Below the pieces are notes generated by a model. It saw only the letters and a list, made by a program, of their open reading frames with translations, had not been told where the DNA came from and searched no databases. The translations under genes and the position numbers were made by a program. From assembly GCF_000218485.1 (NCBI RefSeq), contig NZ_AFPB01000087.1, forward strand, positions 1 through 58,917: 58,917 nucleotides of DNA, given 5' to 3'. Shown piece after piece: positions 20,120 through 29,087 of the stretch (within the stretch, counting starts at the first letter, position 1; each line of letters starts with the position of its first letter). The DNA comes from Aquimarina agarivorans (lineage in GTDB: Bacteria; Bacteroidota; Bacteroidia; Flavobacteriales; Flavobacteriaceae).

Positions 20120-20170
20120 TTATTTATTTAAAGATGGCTTTTTCAAACATTTAATTATTATTAAAGTAAA

Positions 20171-20202
20171 TTTGCATTATATAATGGTATTAACTAACTT
20201 TA
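20171..20202 (+). promoter_or_regulatory. Probable hipBA promoter
   Basis: TTTG at 20171-20174 and TAACTTTA at 20195-20202 are separated by 20 bases. This fits the Bacteroidota TTTG / TAnnTTTG layout with one mismatch in the -7 element. The hipB ATG follows 20 bases later. Confidence 0.5.
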
Positions 20203-20221
20203 TTATCAATTAATTCACTTT

Positions 20222-20572
20222 ATGATGGTAAAAACCAATAAAAATTGGGTTGCAATGACTGATGATGCCATTATTATGGAGCTAGGTATTTTTATAAAAA
20301 AAAGTAGAATAGCAAAAAATAAGACCCAAGCAGAAATTGCTACCAATGCAGGTATTAATCGATGGACTATTAGTCAAATTGAAAATGGCGAGGCTATAAA
20401 TCTAAACTCTCTTATTCAAATTTTGCGTGCGTTAGATGCGTTGCATGTATTCAATACTTTTACATTTCAGGAACAGCTCAGCCCTCTTGAAGCAGTAAAA
20501 CTAAAAAAGAAAGAACGCAAAAGAGCACGAGGCTCCTCTACAAACAATTCAGCAACCCAAAGTGATTGGTAA
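20222..20572 (+). CDS. hipB: HipB-like helix-turn-helix antitoxin
   Basis: A 116-residue XRE-family DNA-binding protein. The helix-turn-helix lies around residues 22-76 (IKKSRIAKNKTQAEIATNAGINRWTISQIENGEAINLNSLIQILRAL in outline), followed by a basic tail (KKKERKRARGSS). As the antitoxin of a hipBA module it should neutralise HipA and repress its own promoter. The stop codon overlaps the hipA start (TAATG), the usual arrangement for dosage coupling. Two Met codons begin the frame (MMVK); either may be used. Confidence 0.9.
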   Translation: MMVKTNKNWVAMTDDAIIMELGIFIKKSRIAKNKTQAEIATNAGINRWTISQIENGEAINLNSLIQILRALDALHVFNTFTFQEQLSPLEAVKLKKKERKRARGSSTNNSATQSDW

Positions 20573-21873
20573 TGATTGAAAGCGCAATAGTTAAAATATG
20601 GGGAATAACAGCTGGAGCAGTCCTTTGGAACGAAACTACCCAATTGGCAAGTTTTGAATATACCCCTGATTTTGTATTAAAAGGATACGATCTTTCTCCT
20701 TTAAAAATGCCTTTGCAAGCGGGTACCATTTACAATTTCCCTGAATTAAATGCCAAAAATGAGGCGTTAGATAGTACATTTAACGGACTGCCTGGATTGC
20801 TGGCAGACATCCTTCCAGATCGCTATGGAAATCGATTATTAAATAGCTGGCTGGCACAACAAGGTAGGCCCGAAAATAGCATGAACCCTATTGAAAAACT
20901 CTGCTTTATAGGATCAAGAGGTATGGGCGCCATTGAATTTGAACCTGCTACAAATAAAACTCAAAATGCCTTTGATCTTGAAATGGATGGTTTGATTAAT
21001 GTAGCCGCCGATATGCTGAATAAACGTGAAAAATTCACCACAAATATCAAGCAAAATGAACTAAAAGCCATGCAGGATATTTTAACTATTGGTACCTCAG
21101 CAGGTGGTGCCAGGGCTAAAGCTATTATTGCTTATAATGAAAAAACTGGGGTAGTAAAATCAGGACAAACAAATGCTCCTGACGGTTTTGAACATTATTT
21201 AATAAAACTAGATGGTGTAGATGATGCCCAATTTGGCACTACTAAAGGATATGGCAGGGTTGAAATGGCATACTATTTAATGGCTGTAGATTGTGGTATT
21301 GAAATGATGCCATCTTTATTGTTAGAAGAAAATGATCGAGCTCATTTTATGACCAAACGCTTTGATCGCGAAAATGGAAGTACAAAACATCACATACAAA
21401 CACTTTGCGCTATGCAGCATTATAATTTTAATGAAGTTGGTGCTTATAGTTACGAGCAGTTATTCCAAACCATGCGTTTGCTACGGCTTCCCTATCCGCA
21501 AGCGGAACAAATGTTTAAGCGTATGGTTTTTAATGTAATCGCCAGAAATTGTGATGACCATACCAAAAATTTTGCTTTCCGATTAAAACAAGGAAAAAAA
21601 TGGGAATTAAGTCCTGCGTATGATATTTGTCATGCTTACAGGCCCGATAGTATTTGGGTAAGTAAACACGCGCTTTCTGTTAATGGAAAACGAGACAACA
21701 TCACAAAACAAGATTTATTAATAGTAGCTAAATCCATGAATATTAAAAAAGCAGTACTACTTATTCAGGAAATCAACGCCACCATTCAAAACTGGAAATT
21801 TTATGCTAAAAAAGTAAACGTAAACGAAAGACTTACTGCTAAAATTGATCAAAGCATTTTGAATTTGATTTAA
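20572..21873 (+). CDS. hipA: HipA-family serine/threonine kinase toxin
   Basis: A 433-residue kinase of the HipA type. In the E. coli system HipA phosphorylates glutamyl-tRNA synthetase and induces persistence. The P-loop serine, whose autophosphorylation inactivates E. coli HipA, is Ser176 in GTSAGGARAK. The catalytic loop is NCDDHTKNF with the probable base Asp329, and the metal-binding aspartate is in LSPAYDI. All key residues are present, so it should be active. The ATG at 20572 is chosen over an upstream TTG at 20566 because it overlaps the hipB stop. The N-subdomain-1 is within the same polypeptide, so this is a two-gene rather than a split HipBST system. Confidence 0.92.
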   Translation: MIESAIVKIWGITAGAVLWNETTQLASFEYTPDFVLKGYDLSPLKMPLQAGTIYNFPELNAKNEALDSTFNGLPGLLADILPDRYGNRLLNSWLAQQGRPENSMNPIEKLCFIGSRGMGAIEFEPATNKTQNAFDLEMDGLINVAADMLNKREKFTTNIKQNELKAMQDILTIGTSAGGARAKAIIAYNEKTGVVKSGQTNAPDGFEHYLIKLDGVDDAQFGTTKGYGRVEMAYYLMAVDCGIEMMPSLLLEENDRAHFMTKRFDRENGSTKHHIQTLCAMQHYNFNEVGAYSYEQLFQTMRLLRLPYPQAEQMFKRMVFNVIARNCDDHTKNFAFRLKQGKKWELSPAYDICHAYRPDSIWVSKHALSVNGKRDNITKQDLLIVAKSMNIKKAVLLIQEINATIQNWKFYAKKVNVNERLTAKIDQSILNLI

Positions 21874-22054
21874 GTTAAAGTATAAAGTTCACTTGTATCA
21901 AAGTAAGAAGTTTTTGAATCACATGAAATATTATCAAATCGATAACTAAAATAGATAAAATAGCAAAATATTTAATAATTATTTATCAAATTGATGCTTC
22001 TTTTGCGTATTTTTTTTTGTAAAATCGTCTCGTTCTTCAAAATTATAAAATAAC

Positions 22055-22069
22055 TTTAGTTGAACTAAA
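22055..22069. promoter_or_regulatory. Palindrome upstream of the transglutaminase operon
   Basis: TTTAGTT and AACTAAA flank a single G, a perfect 7-base dyad ending 24 bases before the ATG at 22094. It could be an operator or the core of a small hairpin in the leader. No T run follows, so it is not a terminator. Confidence 0.35.
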
Positions 22070-22093
22070 AGCGTATTTACAAAATATAGTACT

Positions 22094-25000
22094 ATGGCAT
22101 TAAAAGTGGTAATTTCACACAAAACTGCTTACAAATATGATCGCAGTGTAAGTTTATCTCCTCATATTTTCAGGCTACGACCTGCTCCTCATAGTAGAAC
22201 TCCCATAGAATCCTATTCTTTAAAAATAAAGCCAGAAAATCATTTTTTTAACTGGCAGCAAGATCCTTTTGGAAATTATCAGGCGCGCGTAGTTTTTCCT
22301 GAAAAAACAGATGAATTATCTATTGATGTTGAAATTGTAGCGGATCTAAAAACAATTAATCCCTTCGATTTTTTCGTAGATGAAAGTGCGGAAACATACC
22401 CTTTTAAATATGCCAATACAGTAAAAAAAGAACTGACTCCCTATTTGGAAATAGATGATTCAGGCGATTTACTGAAAGAGTTTTTAAAAACCATTGATTA
22501 CACTCCCAGAAAAACAATATATTTTTTAATTGACTTAAATCGAAAAATATACGAGTTTTTAAAGTACAATATACGCCTACAGCCTGGTGTACAAACATCT
22601 GAAGAAACGTTGGCTAGCAAAACTGGATCTTGTAGGGATTACGCTTGGCTATTTGTACAAGTGTTAAGGCATTTGGGGTTTGGAGCGCGCTTTGTTTCAG
22701 GATATATCGTGCAACTTAAATCTGATGAACCTTCGTTAGATGGACCATCGGGCCCTGCTGAAGATTTTACGGATTTACACGCCTGGACCGAAGTGTATCT
22801 GCCTGGTGCTGGATGGATTGGATTGGATTCCACCTCCGGTCTTTTAGCTGGCGAAGGGCATATTCCGCTAGCTTGTACGCCACATTACAAAAGTGCTGCC
22901 GCTGTAACTGGAATGTCCGACCCTTGTGAAACTGAATTTGAATTCAGTAATTCAGTTACCCGGATTTTAGAGTCCCCAAGGGTAACCAAACCTTATACCG
23001 ATGAGCAATGGAAAGCCATTGATCGATTAGGTAAAAAAGTAGAAAGGGATTTACAAAAAGGCGATGTCCGATTAACCATGGGTGGTGAACCTACCTTTGT
23101 TTCCATTGACGATATGGAATCGGCTCAGTGGAATACGGATGCGGACGGCCCTCATAAACGAAAATTAGCCAACGACTTAACTAAACGACTACTTGATAAA
23201 ATCGGAAAAGGCGGTATGTTACATCACGCCCAAGGAAAATGGTACCCTGGCGAACCTTTACCTCGATGGGAAATTCAGTTGTATTGGCGTAAAGATGATA
23301 AAAAGATTTGGCATGATACCAAGTTATTATCTTCATTTGCACCCAATCCTATTGTACCGCAAGGCAGTGATTCTTTATTTTTAAATACGCTTTGTAATTA
23401 CCTTAACGTATCCCAAAACTATATTTTACCTACTTATGAAGATGCCTTTTATATGCTTTGGGAAGAAGGTAATTTGCCTGTTGACATCGATATTTCAAAG
23501 GAAAATAGTGAAGAACTTATACGACAGCGTTTGGCCGAAATACTGGAGAGAGGTACACATAAAGCTGCCGGGTACGTGCTTCCTTTAAATAAAACAGGGT
23601 CAAAATGGTTTTCCAGCGAATGGCTTTTCCGAAGAAATCATATGTATTTAACTCCAGGAACCTCCCCTATTGGATTGAGACTTCCTTTAAATTCTTTGGC
23701 TACAAAACCTGAATACGGAATCTTTCCTGTTTATGAACCTGATCTGTTTAAAAAAAGAAAAGCCTTACCTAGCTTCAAACGCTTAGTAAATACTCGCTAT
23801 AAAGATTTTTGCAGCAACGGTTTGGATACTAATAAACCAAAATACTTTGTGCGTACTGCAATTAGTGCCGAAATTAGAGAAGGCAAACTCTATTTATTTT
23901 TACCTCCATTAGATAGCGCCGACGCTTTTCTGGATTTAGTAGCATCAATTGAAGCAACGGCAAAACAATTAAATATTCCAGTAATTTTGGAAGGCTACAA
24001 TCCTCCGCATGATAACAGAATCGAAAGTATGAAAATTACACCTGATCCAGGGGTAATTGAAGTTAACGTACATCCCATTGCTAATTGGGATGATTTGGTA
24101 AAAAATACTTTTACTTTATATGATGAAGCAAAAAAAGCGCGACTGGGTACTGAAAAATTTATGTTGGATGGCAAACATACAGGTACAAGTGGTGGAAATC
24201 ATGTCACCCTTGGTGGAATTACGCCTGCGGATAGTCCACTTTTACGTAAACCTAGCTTACTGCGTAGTTTACTTACTTTTTGGCAACACCACCCAGGACT
24301 TTCCTATTTATTTTCAGGAGCTTTTGTTGGAGCCACCAGTCAAGCACCTCGTATTGACGAAGCCCGTATGGAAAATTTATACGAACTAGAAATTGCTTTT
24401 AGTCAAATTCCTAAGGACGGCGAAGTTCCATTTTGGCTTACTGATCGTTTATTTAGGCACTTGCTTACGGATTTAACTGGAAATACACACCGTGCAGAAT
24501 TTTGTATTGATAAATTATATTCTCCAGACTCTTCCTCGGGTAGGTTAGGTATTTTAGAGCTTCGCGGTTTTGACATGCCACCGCACCCTAAAATGAGTTT
24601 GGTACAAATGCTATTAGTAAGGGCATTAGTAGCCTGGTTTTGGAAAAAACCTTATGAGCATGATTTAGTACGATGGGGCACGGAGCTACACGATAAATTT
24701 TTAATTGAGCACTACGTTAGGGAGGATATAAAAGATGTAGTCAAACAATTGAACAGGGCGGGTTACAAATTTCAGGAAGATTGGTTTGATCCTTTTTTTG
24801 AATTCCGATTCCCGTTGCACGGTATGCTTGAAATTAATACGATTCACCTGGAACTTAGGGCTGCTATAGAGCCTTGGAATGTGTTGGGCGAGGAAATGAC
24901 TGGCGGCGGTACCTCACGCTACGTAGATTCGTCATTGGAACGCCTTCAAGTTAAAGTTTCTAATTTTACTACGGAACGCTATGTGCTTACATGTAATGGT

Positions 25001-25429
25001 GTAAAAGTACAACTACAACCTACTTCAGTAAAAGGACAATATGTTGCTGGTGTAAAATATAAAGCTTGGGATCCATATTCAGCATTGCATCCAACTATTG
25101 GTGTGGATACGCCTTTGGTTTTTGATATTGTGGATACTTGGAACAGAAAATCTATCGGCGGTTGCAAATATTTTGTTTCACACCCTGGCGGAAGGTCCTA
25201 TGATACTTTTCCTGTAAATAGTTTTGAAGCAGAATCCAGAAGAATTAATCGTTTTTGGGATATCGGTGAAACACAAACTGAAGTAGATATTATTGAAGAA
25301 ATTACCGCAAGTGATATTGCGGCACCTACCCGAACGGTTCAGGAACAAGGCAGTAAAAGAAAATTTAGATTTAAAACAATTCCTGTGGATTCTGAATTTC
25401 CAAATACCTTAGATTTGCGTAAGAAATAA
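22094..25429 (+). CDS. Transglutaminase-like protein fused to DUF2126 putative amidoligase
   Basis: An 1111-residue two-part enzyme. The N-terminal 280 residues are a bacterial transglutaminase-like domain: the Bact_transglu_N beta domain, then the papain-like core with Cys180 (TGSCRDYAW), His229 (DLHAWTEV) and Asp245 (GLDSTSG), all intact. The rest is DUF2126, proposed from sequence analysis to be a glutamine-synthetase-like amidoligase; segments such as TMGGEPTFVSIDDMES near 330 and LDGKHTGTSGGNHVTLGG near 690 are typical. It heads a plus-strand operon with the ATP-grasp/alpha-E fusion (10 bases on) and a second transglutaminase. Known co-occurrence of these families suggests peptide ligation, cleavage or cross-linking. 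There is no signal peptide, so it is cytoplasmic. The substrate is unknown. Confidence 0.92.
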   Translation: MALKVVISHKTAYKYDRSVSLSPHIFRLRPAPHSRTPIESYSLKIKPENHFFNWQQDPFGNYQARVVFPEKTDELSIDVEIVADLKTINPFDFFVDESAETYPFKYANTVKKELTPYLEIDDSGDLLKEFLKTIDYTPRKTIYFLIDLNRKIYEFLKYNIRLQPGVQTSEETLASKTGSCRDYAWLFVQVLRHLGFGARFVSGYIVQLKSDEPSLDGPSGPAEDFTDLHAWTEVYLPGAGWIGLDSTSGLLAGEGHIPLACTPHYKSAAAVTGMSDPCETEFEFSNSVTRILESPRVTKPYTDEQWKAIDRLGKKVERDLQKGDVRLTMGGEPTFVSIDDMESAQWNTDADGPHKRKLANDLTKRLLDKIGKGGMLHHAQGKWYPGEPLPRWEIQLYWRKDDKKIWHDTKLLSSFAPNPIVPQGSDSLFLNTLCNYLNVSQNYILPTYEDAFYMLWEEGNLPVDIDISKENSEELIRQRLAEILERGTHKAAGYVLPLNKTGSKWFSSEWLFRRNHMYLTPGTSPIGLRLPLNSLATKPEYGIFPVYEPDLFKKRKALPSFKRLVNTRYKDFCSNGLDTNKPKYFVRTAISAEIREGKLYLFLPPLDSADAFLDLVASIEATAKQLNIPVILEGYNPPHDNRIESMKITPDPGVIEVNVHPIANWDDLVKNTFTLYDEAKKARLGTEKFMLDGKHTGTSGGNHVTLGGITPADSPLLRKPSLLRSLLTFWQHHPGLSYLFSGAFVGATSQAPRIDEARMENLYELEIAFSQIPKDGEVPFWLTDRLFRHLLTDLTGNTHRAEFCIDKLYSPDSSSGRLGILELRGFDMPPHPKMSLVQMLLVRALVAWFWKKPYEHDLVRWGTELHDKFLIEHYVREDIKDVVKQLNRAGYKFQEDWFDPFFEFRFPLHGMLEINTIHLELRAAIEPWNVLGEEMTGGGTSRYVDSSLERLQVKVSNFTTERYVLTCNGVKVQLQPTSVKGQYVAGVKYKAWDPYSALHPTIGVDTPLVFDIVDTWNRKSIGGCKYFVSHPGGRSYDTFPVNSFEAESRRINRFWDIGETQTEVDIIEEITASDIAAPTRTVQEQGSKRKFRFKTIPVDSEFPNTLDLRKK

Positions 25430-25439
25430 ATACCTTCAA

Positions 25440-27998
25440 ATGAAAATTGATATTACCTCATTGACTGAAGATTACAAGGATGCCAAAACATATGATGAAA
25501 TGTTTGCTCAAAATATGGAAATCAAAGATTCATGGAAAAAAATGTATGATCATCTTAAAATTTTGGGCTGCGAGGAATTGATTGCCAGGCAAAAAGAAAT
25601 TGACTGGAACATTTCGGAAAATGGAATAACATACAATGTATACAACGATCCAAAAGGTTTAAACAGGCCTTGGAATTTAAATATTGTACCTTTCATTATG
25701 CCCAAAAGCGAATGGAATGAGGTACAAAGAGGCTTACAACAACGGGCTACCCTGCTTGATCTGGTAGCCAAAGATATCTACGGAAAAAGAGAATTACTTA
25801 AAAATGGAATACTCCCACATGAAGTAATTTTTGGACACCGCGGTTTTTTAAGGCAATGCAATAATATTGAATTGACCACCGAAAAATACTTATCCGTATA
25901 TGCTGCAGACCTATCGCGCGGACCTGATGGTCGCATGTGGGTGGTTCATGATCGGGCTCAGGCACCTTCTGGCATGGGGTATTCATTAGAAAACAGAACT
26001 ATTGCCAGCCGTGTACTTCCTACCATTTATAAAAAAATTGATGTTGCTCCACAACATCGGTTTTTTAACGAATTTGATCAATTATTAGTGAATTCGGCGC
26101 CTAATAAAATCCAAAATCCAACGATTGTTGTGTTAACCCCTGGTCCACATAATGAGACGTATTTTGAGCATGCGTACTTAGCCTCTCATTATGGATATCC
26201 TTTAGTACGAGGTAGTGATTTGGTAGTTAGGGATGGTAAACTTTGGCTTAAATCTTTAAAAGAATTAAAACAGGTAGATGTAGTATACCGAAGAGTAGAT
26301 GACGTTTTTGTAGATCCTTTGGAATTAAGAGAAGACTCCTTTTTAGGCGTTGCGGGATTGTTAGATGTTGTGCGTCGTAAAAATGTAAGTATCGTAAATC
26401 CAATTGGCGTTGGCGTAATTGAAAACTCTGGCTTGATTCCCTTTATGCCTGCAATTGCCAAGTTTTTTTTAAATGAAAAACTAATTTTGCCACAAATTGC
26501 TACCTGGTGGTGCGGACAAAAAAAAGAATTAAAACATGTGATGACTAATATTTCTAAGTTAGTTATTAAACGTATTGATCGATCAAATAGAGAGAGTATC
26601 GTATTTGCCGAATTTTTAACTCCCGAAGCACTTCAGGAGCTTAAGGATAAAATCATCAAAAGACCTTATTTATATGTGGCACAGGAAAAAATTAAATTTT
26701 CAACCGTACCAAATTTTTCTAAAGGAAAACTAGAGCCACGGAATATGGTATGCCGTGCCTTCGCCATTGCAAAAAAAGATTCGTATTGCGTAATGTCAGG
26801 GGGCTTAATTAGAGTTTCTTCCGCAAAGGAAACCTTACGAGTAAGTAATCAACGTGGTGGCACCAGCAAGGATTTTTGTATTATCGATGAAAATGCTAAA
26901 AATTTAATTAACACCCGATATCAAAATAATTCAAATTCAATTGTTACTGGTTTAAATGATTTACCTAGCCTTACGGCAGAAAATTTATATTGGGCAGGGC
27001 GTTATATTGGCAGGGCATTAACCACTAGTCGACATTTGCGAATGGTGTTAAAACAAATGGCTAACAATGATACCTCCGCAGAAAGTCCCTATGATAATAC
27101 CAAATTAAATATTTTACTACAATCCGTAACGCAGCTTACTAATACGTTTCCTGGTTTTGTGGGTACGGATGAAGCATCTCGTGTTTCCGATGTAAAAAAA
27201 GAGTTAATTGCGGTTGTTATTGACAAAAATAAACCTGGGAGTTTAGCCCATACCCTATCCATGTTTAGCAACTCCTATTACTCCATCAGAAATTTATGGT
27301 CTATGGATATGTGGCGTGTTTTTGACAGTATTCACAAACTTTGGAATCCCATTTTAGATGAACCATTGGAAAGCATTACCTTCAAAAAAATCATAAAAAT
27401 ATTAGATCAGTTAATCACCCGATTAATTGCATTTATGGGACTTATTGAAGAAAGTATACTGGTTGACCAAGGGCTGCTACTTTATTTCATTGGTTTAAAT
27501 TTGGAAACAGTTATTTTAACTGTAACCAATTTTCAGAGCATGCTCACTGTCGCTACAGAAGAATATATCCAATACGATGTATTGGAATCCATACTACAAA
27601 GTCATGAAAGTTTGAATATTTATCGATACAGCTACCGTTCGTACATTAATATTGATAGCGTACTATCATTAATTTTATTGGATAATAATTACGCCCGTTC
27701 ATTAACTTATTTGGTAAAGAGGTTGAAAAAAGATATTGATCGTTTGCCGCATTCAAAGGCAAAAGGAACGATGCAGCACTACGAAAAAACGGTATTTGAA
27801 GCTTATTCAAAATTAAAATTAGCCTCTGTAGCACATTTAACTGAAATTCCAGATAATGATAGTTATTTACGTACAAATTTAAAGCAATTACTTACTGATT
27901 TAAATACTTTATTTTTTGATACCTCAAAAGCCATTACGGATACGTATTTTAATCATGTTAATGATCAAAGTCAACTTAGTTCTCAAAAATTTAATTAA
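25440..27998 (+). CDS. Circularly permuted ATP-grasp fused to alpha-E domain
   Basis: An 852-residue fusion. Residues about 60-490 are the circularly permuted type 2 ATP-grasp domain (DUF404/DUF407), with the shared motifs YRRVDDVFVDP and DSFLGVAGLLD near 282-305. Residues about 510-840 are an alpha-helical alpha-E (DUF403) domain beginning TAENLYWAGRYIGRA. ATP-grasp enzymes join a carboxylate to an amine through an acylphosphate, so a peptide-bond-forming role is plausible. Where the separate paralogue at 30046 has the glycine-rich KPVDEAGGYG, this protein reads KRIDRSNRES, so nucleotide binding may differ. It sits between two transglutaminase genes, three bases before the second. Confidence 0.92.
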   Translation: MKIDITSLTEDYKDAKTYDEMFAQNMEIKDSWKKMYDHLKILGCEELIARQKEIDWNISENGITYNVYNDPKGLNRPWNLNIVPFIMPKSEWNEVQRGLQQRATLLDLVAKDIYGKRELLKNGILPHEVIFGHRGFLRQCNNIELTTEKYLSVYAADLSRGPDGRMWVVHDRAQAPSGMGYSLENRTIASRVLPTIYKKIDVAPQHRFFNEFDQLLVNSAPNKIQNPTIVVLTPGPHNETYFEHAYLASHYGYPLVRGSDLVVRDGKLWLKSLKELKQVDVVYRRVDDVFVDPLELREDSFLGVAGLLDVVRRKNVSIVNPIGVGVIENSGLIPFMPAIAKFFLNEKLILPQIATWWCGQKKELKHVMTNISKLVIKRIDRSNRESIVFAEFLTPEALQELKDKIIKRPYLYVAQEKIKFSTVPNFSKGKLEPRNMVCRAFAIAKKDSYCVMSGGLIRVSSAKETLRVSNQRGGTSKDFCIIDENAKNLINTRYQNNSNSIVTGLNDLPSLTAENLYWAGRYIGRALTTSRHLRMVLKQMANNDTSAESPYDNTKLNILLQSVTQLTNTFPGFVGTDEASRVSDVKKELIAVVIDKNKPGSLAHTLSMFSNSYYSIRNLWSMDMWRVFDSIHKLWNPILDEPLESITFKKIIKILDQLITRLIAFMGLIEESILVDQGLLLYFIGLNLETVILTVTNFQSMLTVATEEYIQYDVLESILQSHESLNIYRYSYRSYINIDSVLSLILLDNNYARSLTYLVKRLKKDIDRLPHSKAKGTMQHYEKTVFEAYSKLKLASVAHLTEIPDNDSYLRTNLKQLLTDLNTLFFDTSKAITDTYFNHVNDQSQLSSQKFN

Positions 27999-28000
27999 TT

Positions 28001-28915
28001 ATGGATTTCAGAATTAAACATATTACCGAGTACAGTTACAGTGAAGAAGTAGTGTTTTGTCATAATATTGCCACGCTAAAACCAAGAGTATCTCCTGGTC
28101 AAGAACTTTTGGAATACGCTATTGAAATTTCGCCTGAAACCACTGAGTTCTCAGAGCGGTTGGATTTTTTTGGAAATAATATTACTCGATTTTCAATCCA
28201 GCAAGCGCATAAAAAATTAGTGGTAACCTCAACATGCAAAATAGCACGTAATTACACTAAAATAAAAGAGCGATTTTACTCCAAACAATGTACTGAGGTC
28301 ACTTTGGACAATGCGATAGCGCGTTTAAACGACTCTAAAGACCCTTCTAATTATGAACACAAACAGTTTATTTTAGATTCTATATTAATCCGAAATAGCA
28401 AACCGAATATTAAGGCATACGCAGTTGAGTCATTTACACCAAACCGCTCAGTTTTTGAAGCTGCAAATGAATTGATGCAACGGATCTATATTGATTTTAG
28501 CTTTGTATCAGGTGCCACCAATGTGGCTACGCCGTTGGATGTAGTTATGGAAGAAAAAAAAGGAGTATGCCAGGATTTTGCACAAATTGCTATCGCCTGT
28601 TTACGAAGTGTTGGTTTGCCAGGGCGATATATTAGCGGCTATATTGAAACACTACCCCCACCAGGGAAACCTAAATTAGTGGGAGCTGATGCATCACACG
28701 CATGGTTTGCAGTGTTTATTCCAGGATTTGGCTGGGTTGATTTTGATCCTACTAATAATAAAATCCCTGACAATCAACATATAGTTGTCGGCTGGGGACG
28801 TGATTATTATGATGTACCGCCGCTAAAAGGTGTAGTATACAGTTCAGGAAGCAGTACACTTAAAGTTTCAGTAGATATCCGAGCTTTGGAAAGCGAACCT
28901 GTTACTACAACTTGA
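28001..28915 (+). CDS. Transglutaminase-like cysteine protease family protein
   Basis: A 304-residue protein with the Bact_transglu_N domain (about 1-80) and a transglutaminase-like core. The catalytic triad is Cys190 (GVCQDFAQ), His233 (ASHAWFAV) and Asp249 (FDPTNN). There is no signal peptide, so it should act in the cytoplasm. Within this gene family such domains are thought to cut or cross-link peptides made by the neighbouring ATP-grasp and amidoligase enzymes. It is the last gene of the plus-strand operon and faces the small Q-rich ORF of the convergent operon across a 74-base gap. Confidence 0.93.
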   Translation: MDFRIKHITEYSYSEEVVFCHNIATLKPRVSPGQELLEYAIEISPETTEFSERLDFFGNNITRFSIQQAHKKLVVTSTCKIARNYTKIKERFYSKQCTEVTLDNAIARLNDSKDPSNYEHKQFILDSILIRNSKPNIKAYAVESFTPNRSVFEAANELMQRIYIDFSFVSGATNVATPLDVVMEEKKGVCQDFAQIAIACLRSVGLPGRYISGYIETLPPPGKPKLVGADASHAWFAVFIPGFGWVDFDPTNNKIPDNQHIVVGWGRDYYDVPPLKGVVYSSGSSTLKVSVDIRALESEPVTTT

Positions 28916-28989
28916 TTTTATTTTTAGGAAAACAAAATTAACTTTTCAAAACAGAATCGTAAAACGTACAAAGTATGTGTAAGCAGGAT

Positions 28990-29079
28990 TTATTGTTGCT
29001 GCTGTTGAGCTTGTTGCTGTCTTATACTTTCGCTATTTTCCTCGGATACTTTTTGATGTTGTTGTAATGCTTCTTTCAT
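28990..29079 (-). CDS. 29-residue glutamine-rich small ORF
   Basis: A very short frame beginning ATG 8 bases after the stop of the alpha-E gene and on the same strand. The peptide starts MKEALQQHQK and ends RQQQAQQQQQ; 11 of 29 residues are Gln and seven are Lys, Arg, Glu or the single His. Both CAA and CAG codons are used in an irregular order, so the Gln run is not a simple trinucleotide repeat. No Shine-Dalgarno sequence is visible. Its place among transglutaminase, ATP-grasp and amidoligase genes makes it a candidate peptide substrate, since transglutaminases act on Gln side chains. This is inference; a chance ORF of this length cannot be excluded. Confidence 0.45.
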   Translation of the reverse strand: MKEALQQHQKVSEENSESIRQQQAQQQQQ

Positions 29080-29087
29080 AGTGCGTT

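Larger units (their letters stand above)
19618..20221. other. 604-base interval upstream of hipBA
   Basis: Holds the coding remnant at 19937-20119 and the hipBA promoter at 20171-20202. The remainder is AT-rich with no intact gene, repeat or strong hairpin that I can see. Confidence 0.6.

Noticed and set aside
20566..20571. TTG start for hipA
   Set aside because: The ATG at 20572 overlaps the hipB stop, as in other hipBA modules.
28990..29064. Plus-strand leucine-rich frame opposite the Q-rich ORF
   Set aside because: It is the mirror of the CAA/CAG codons, has no start codon and overlaps the minus-strand gene; it is a shadow.
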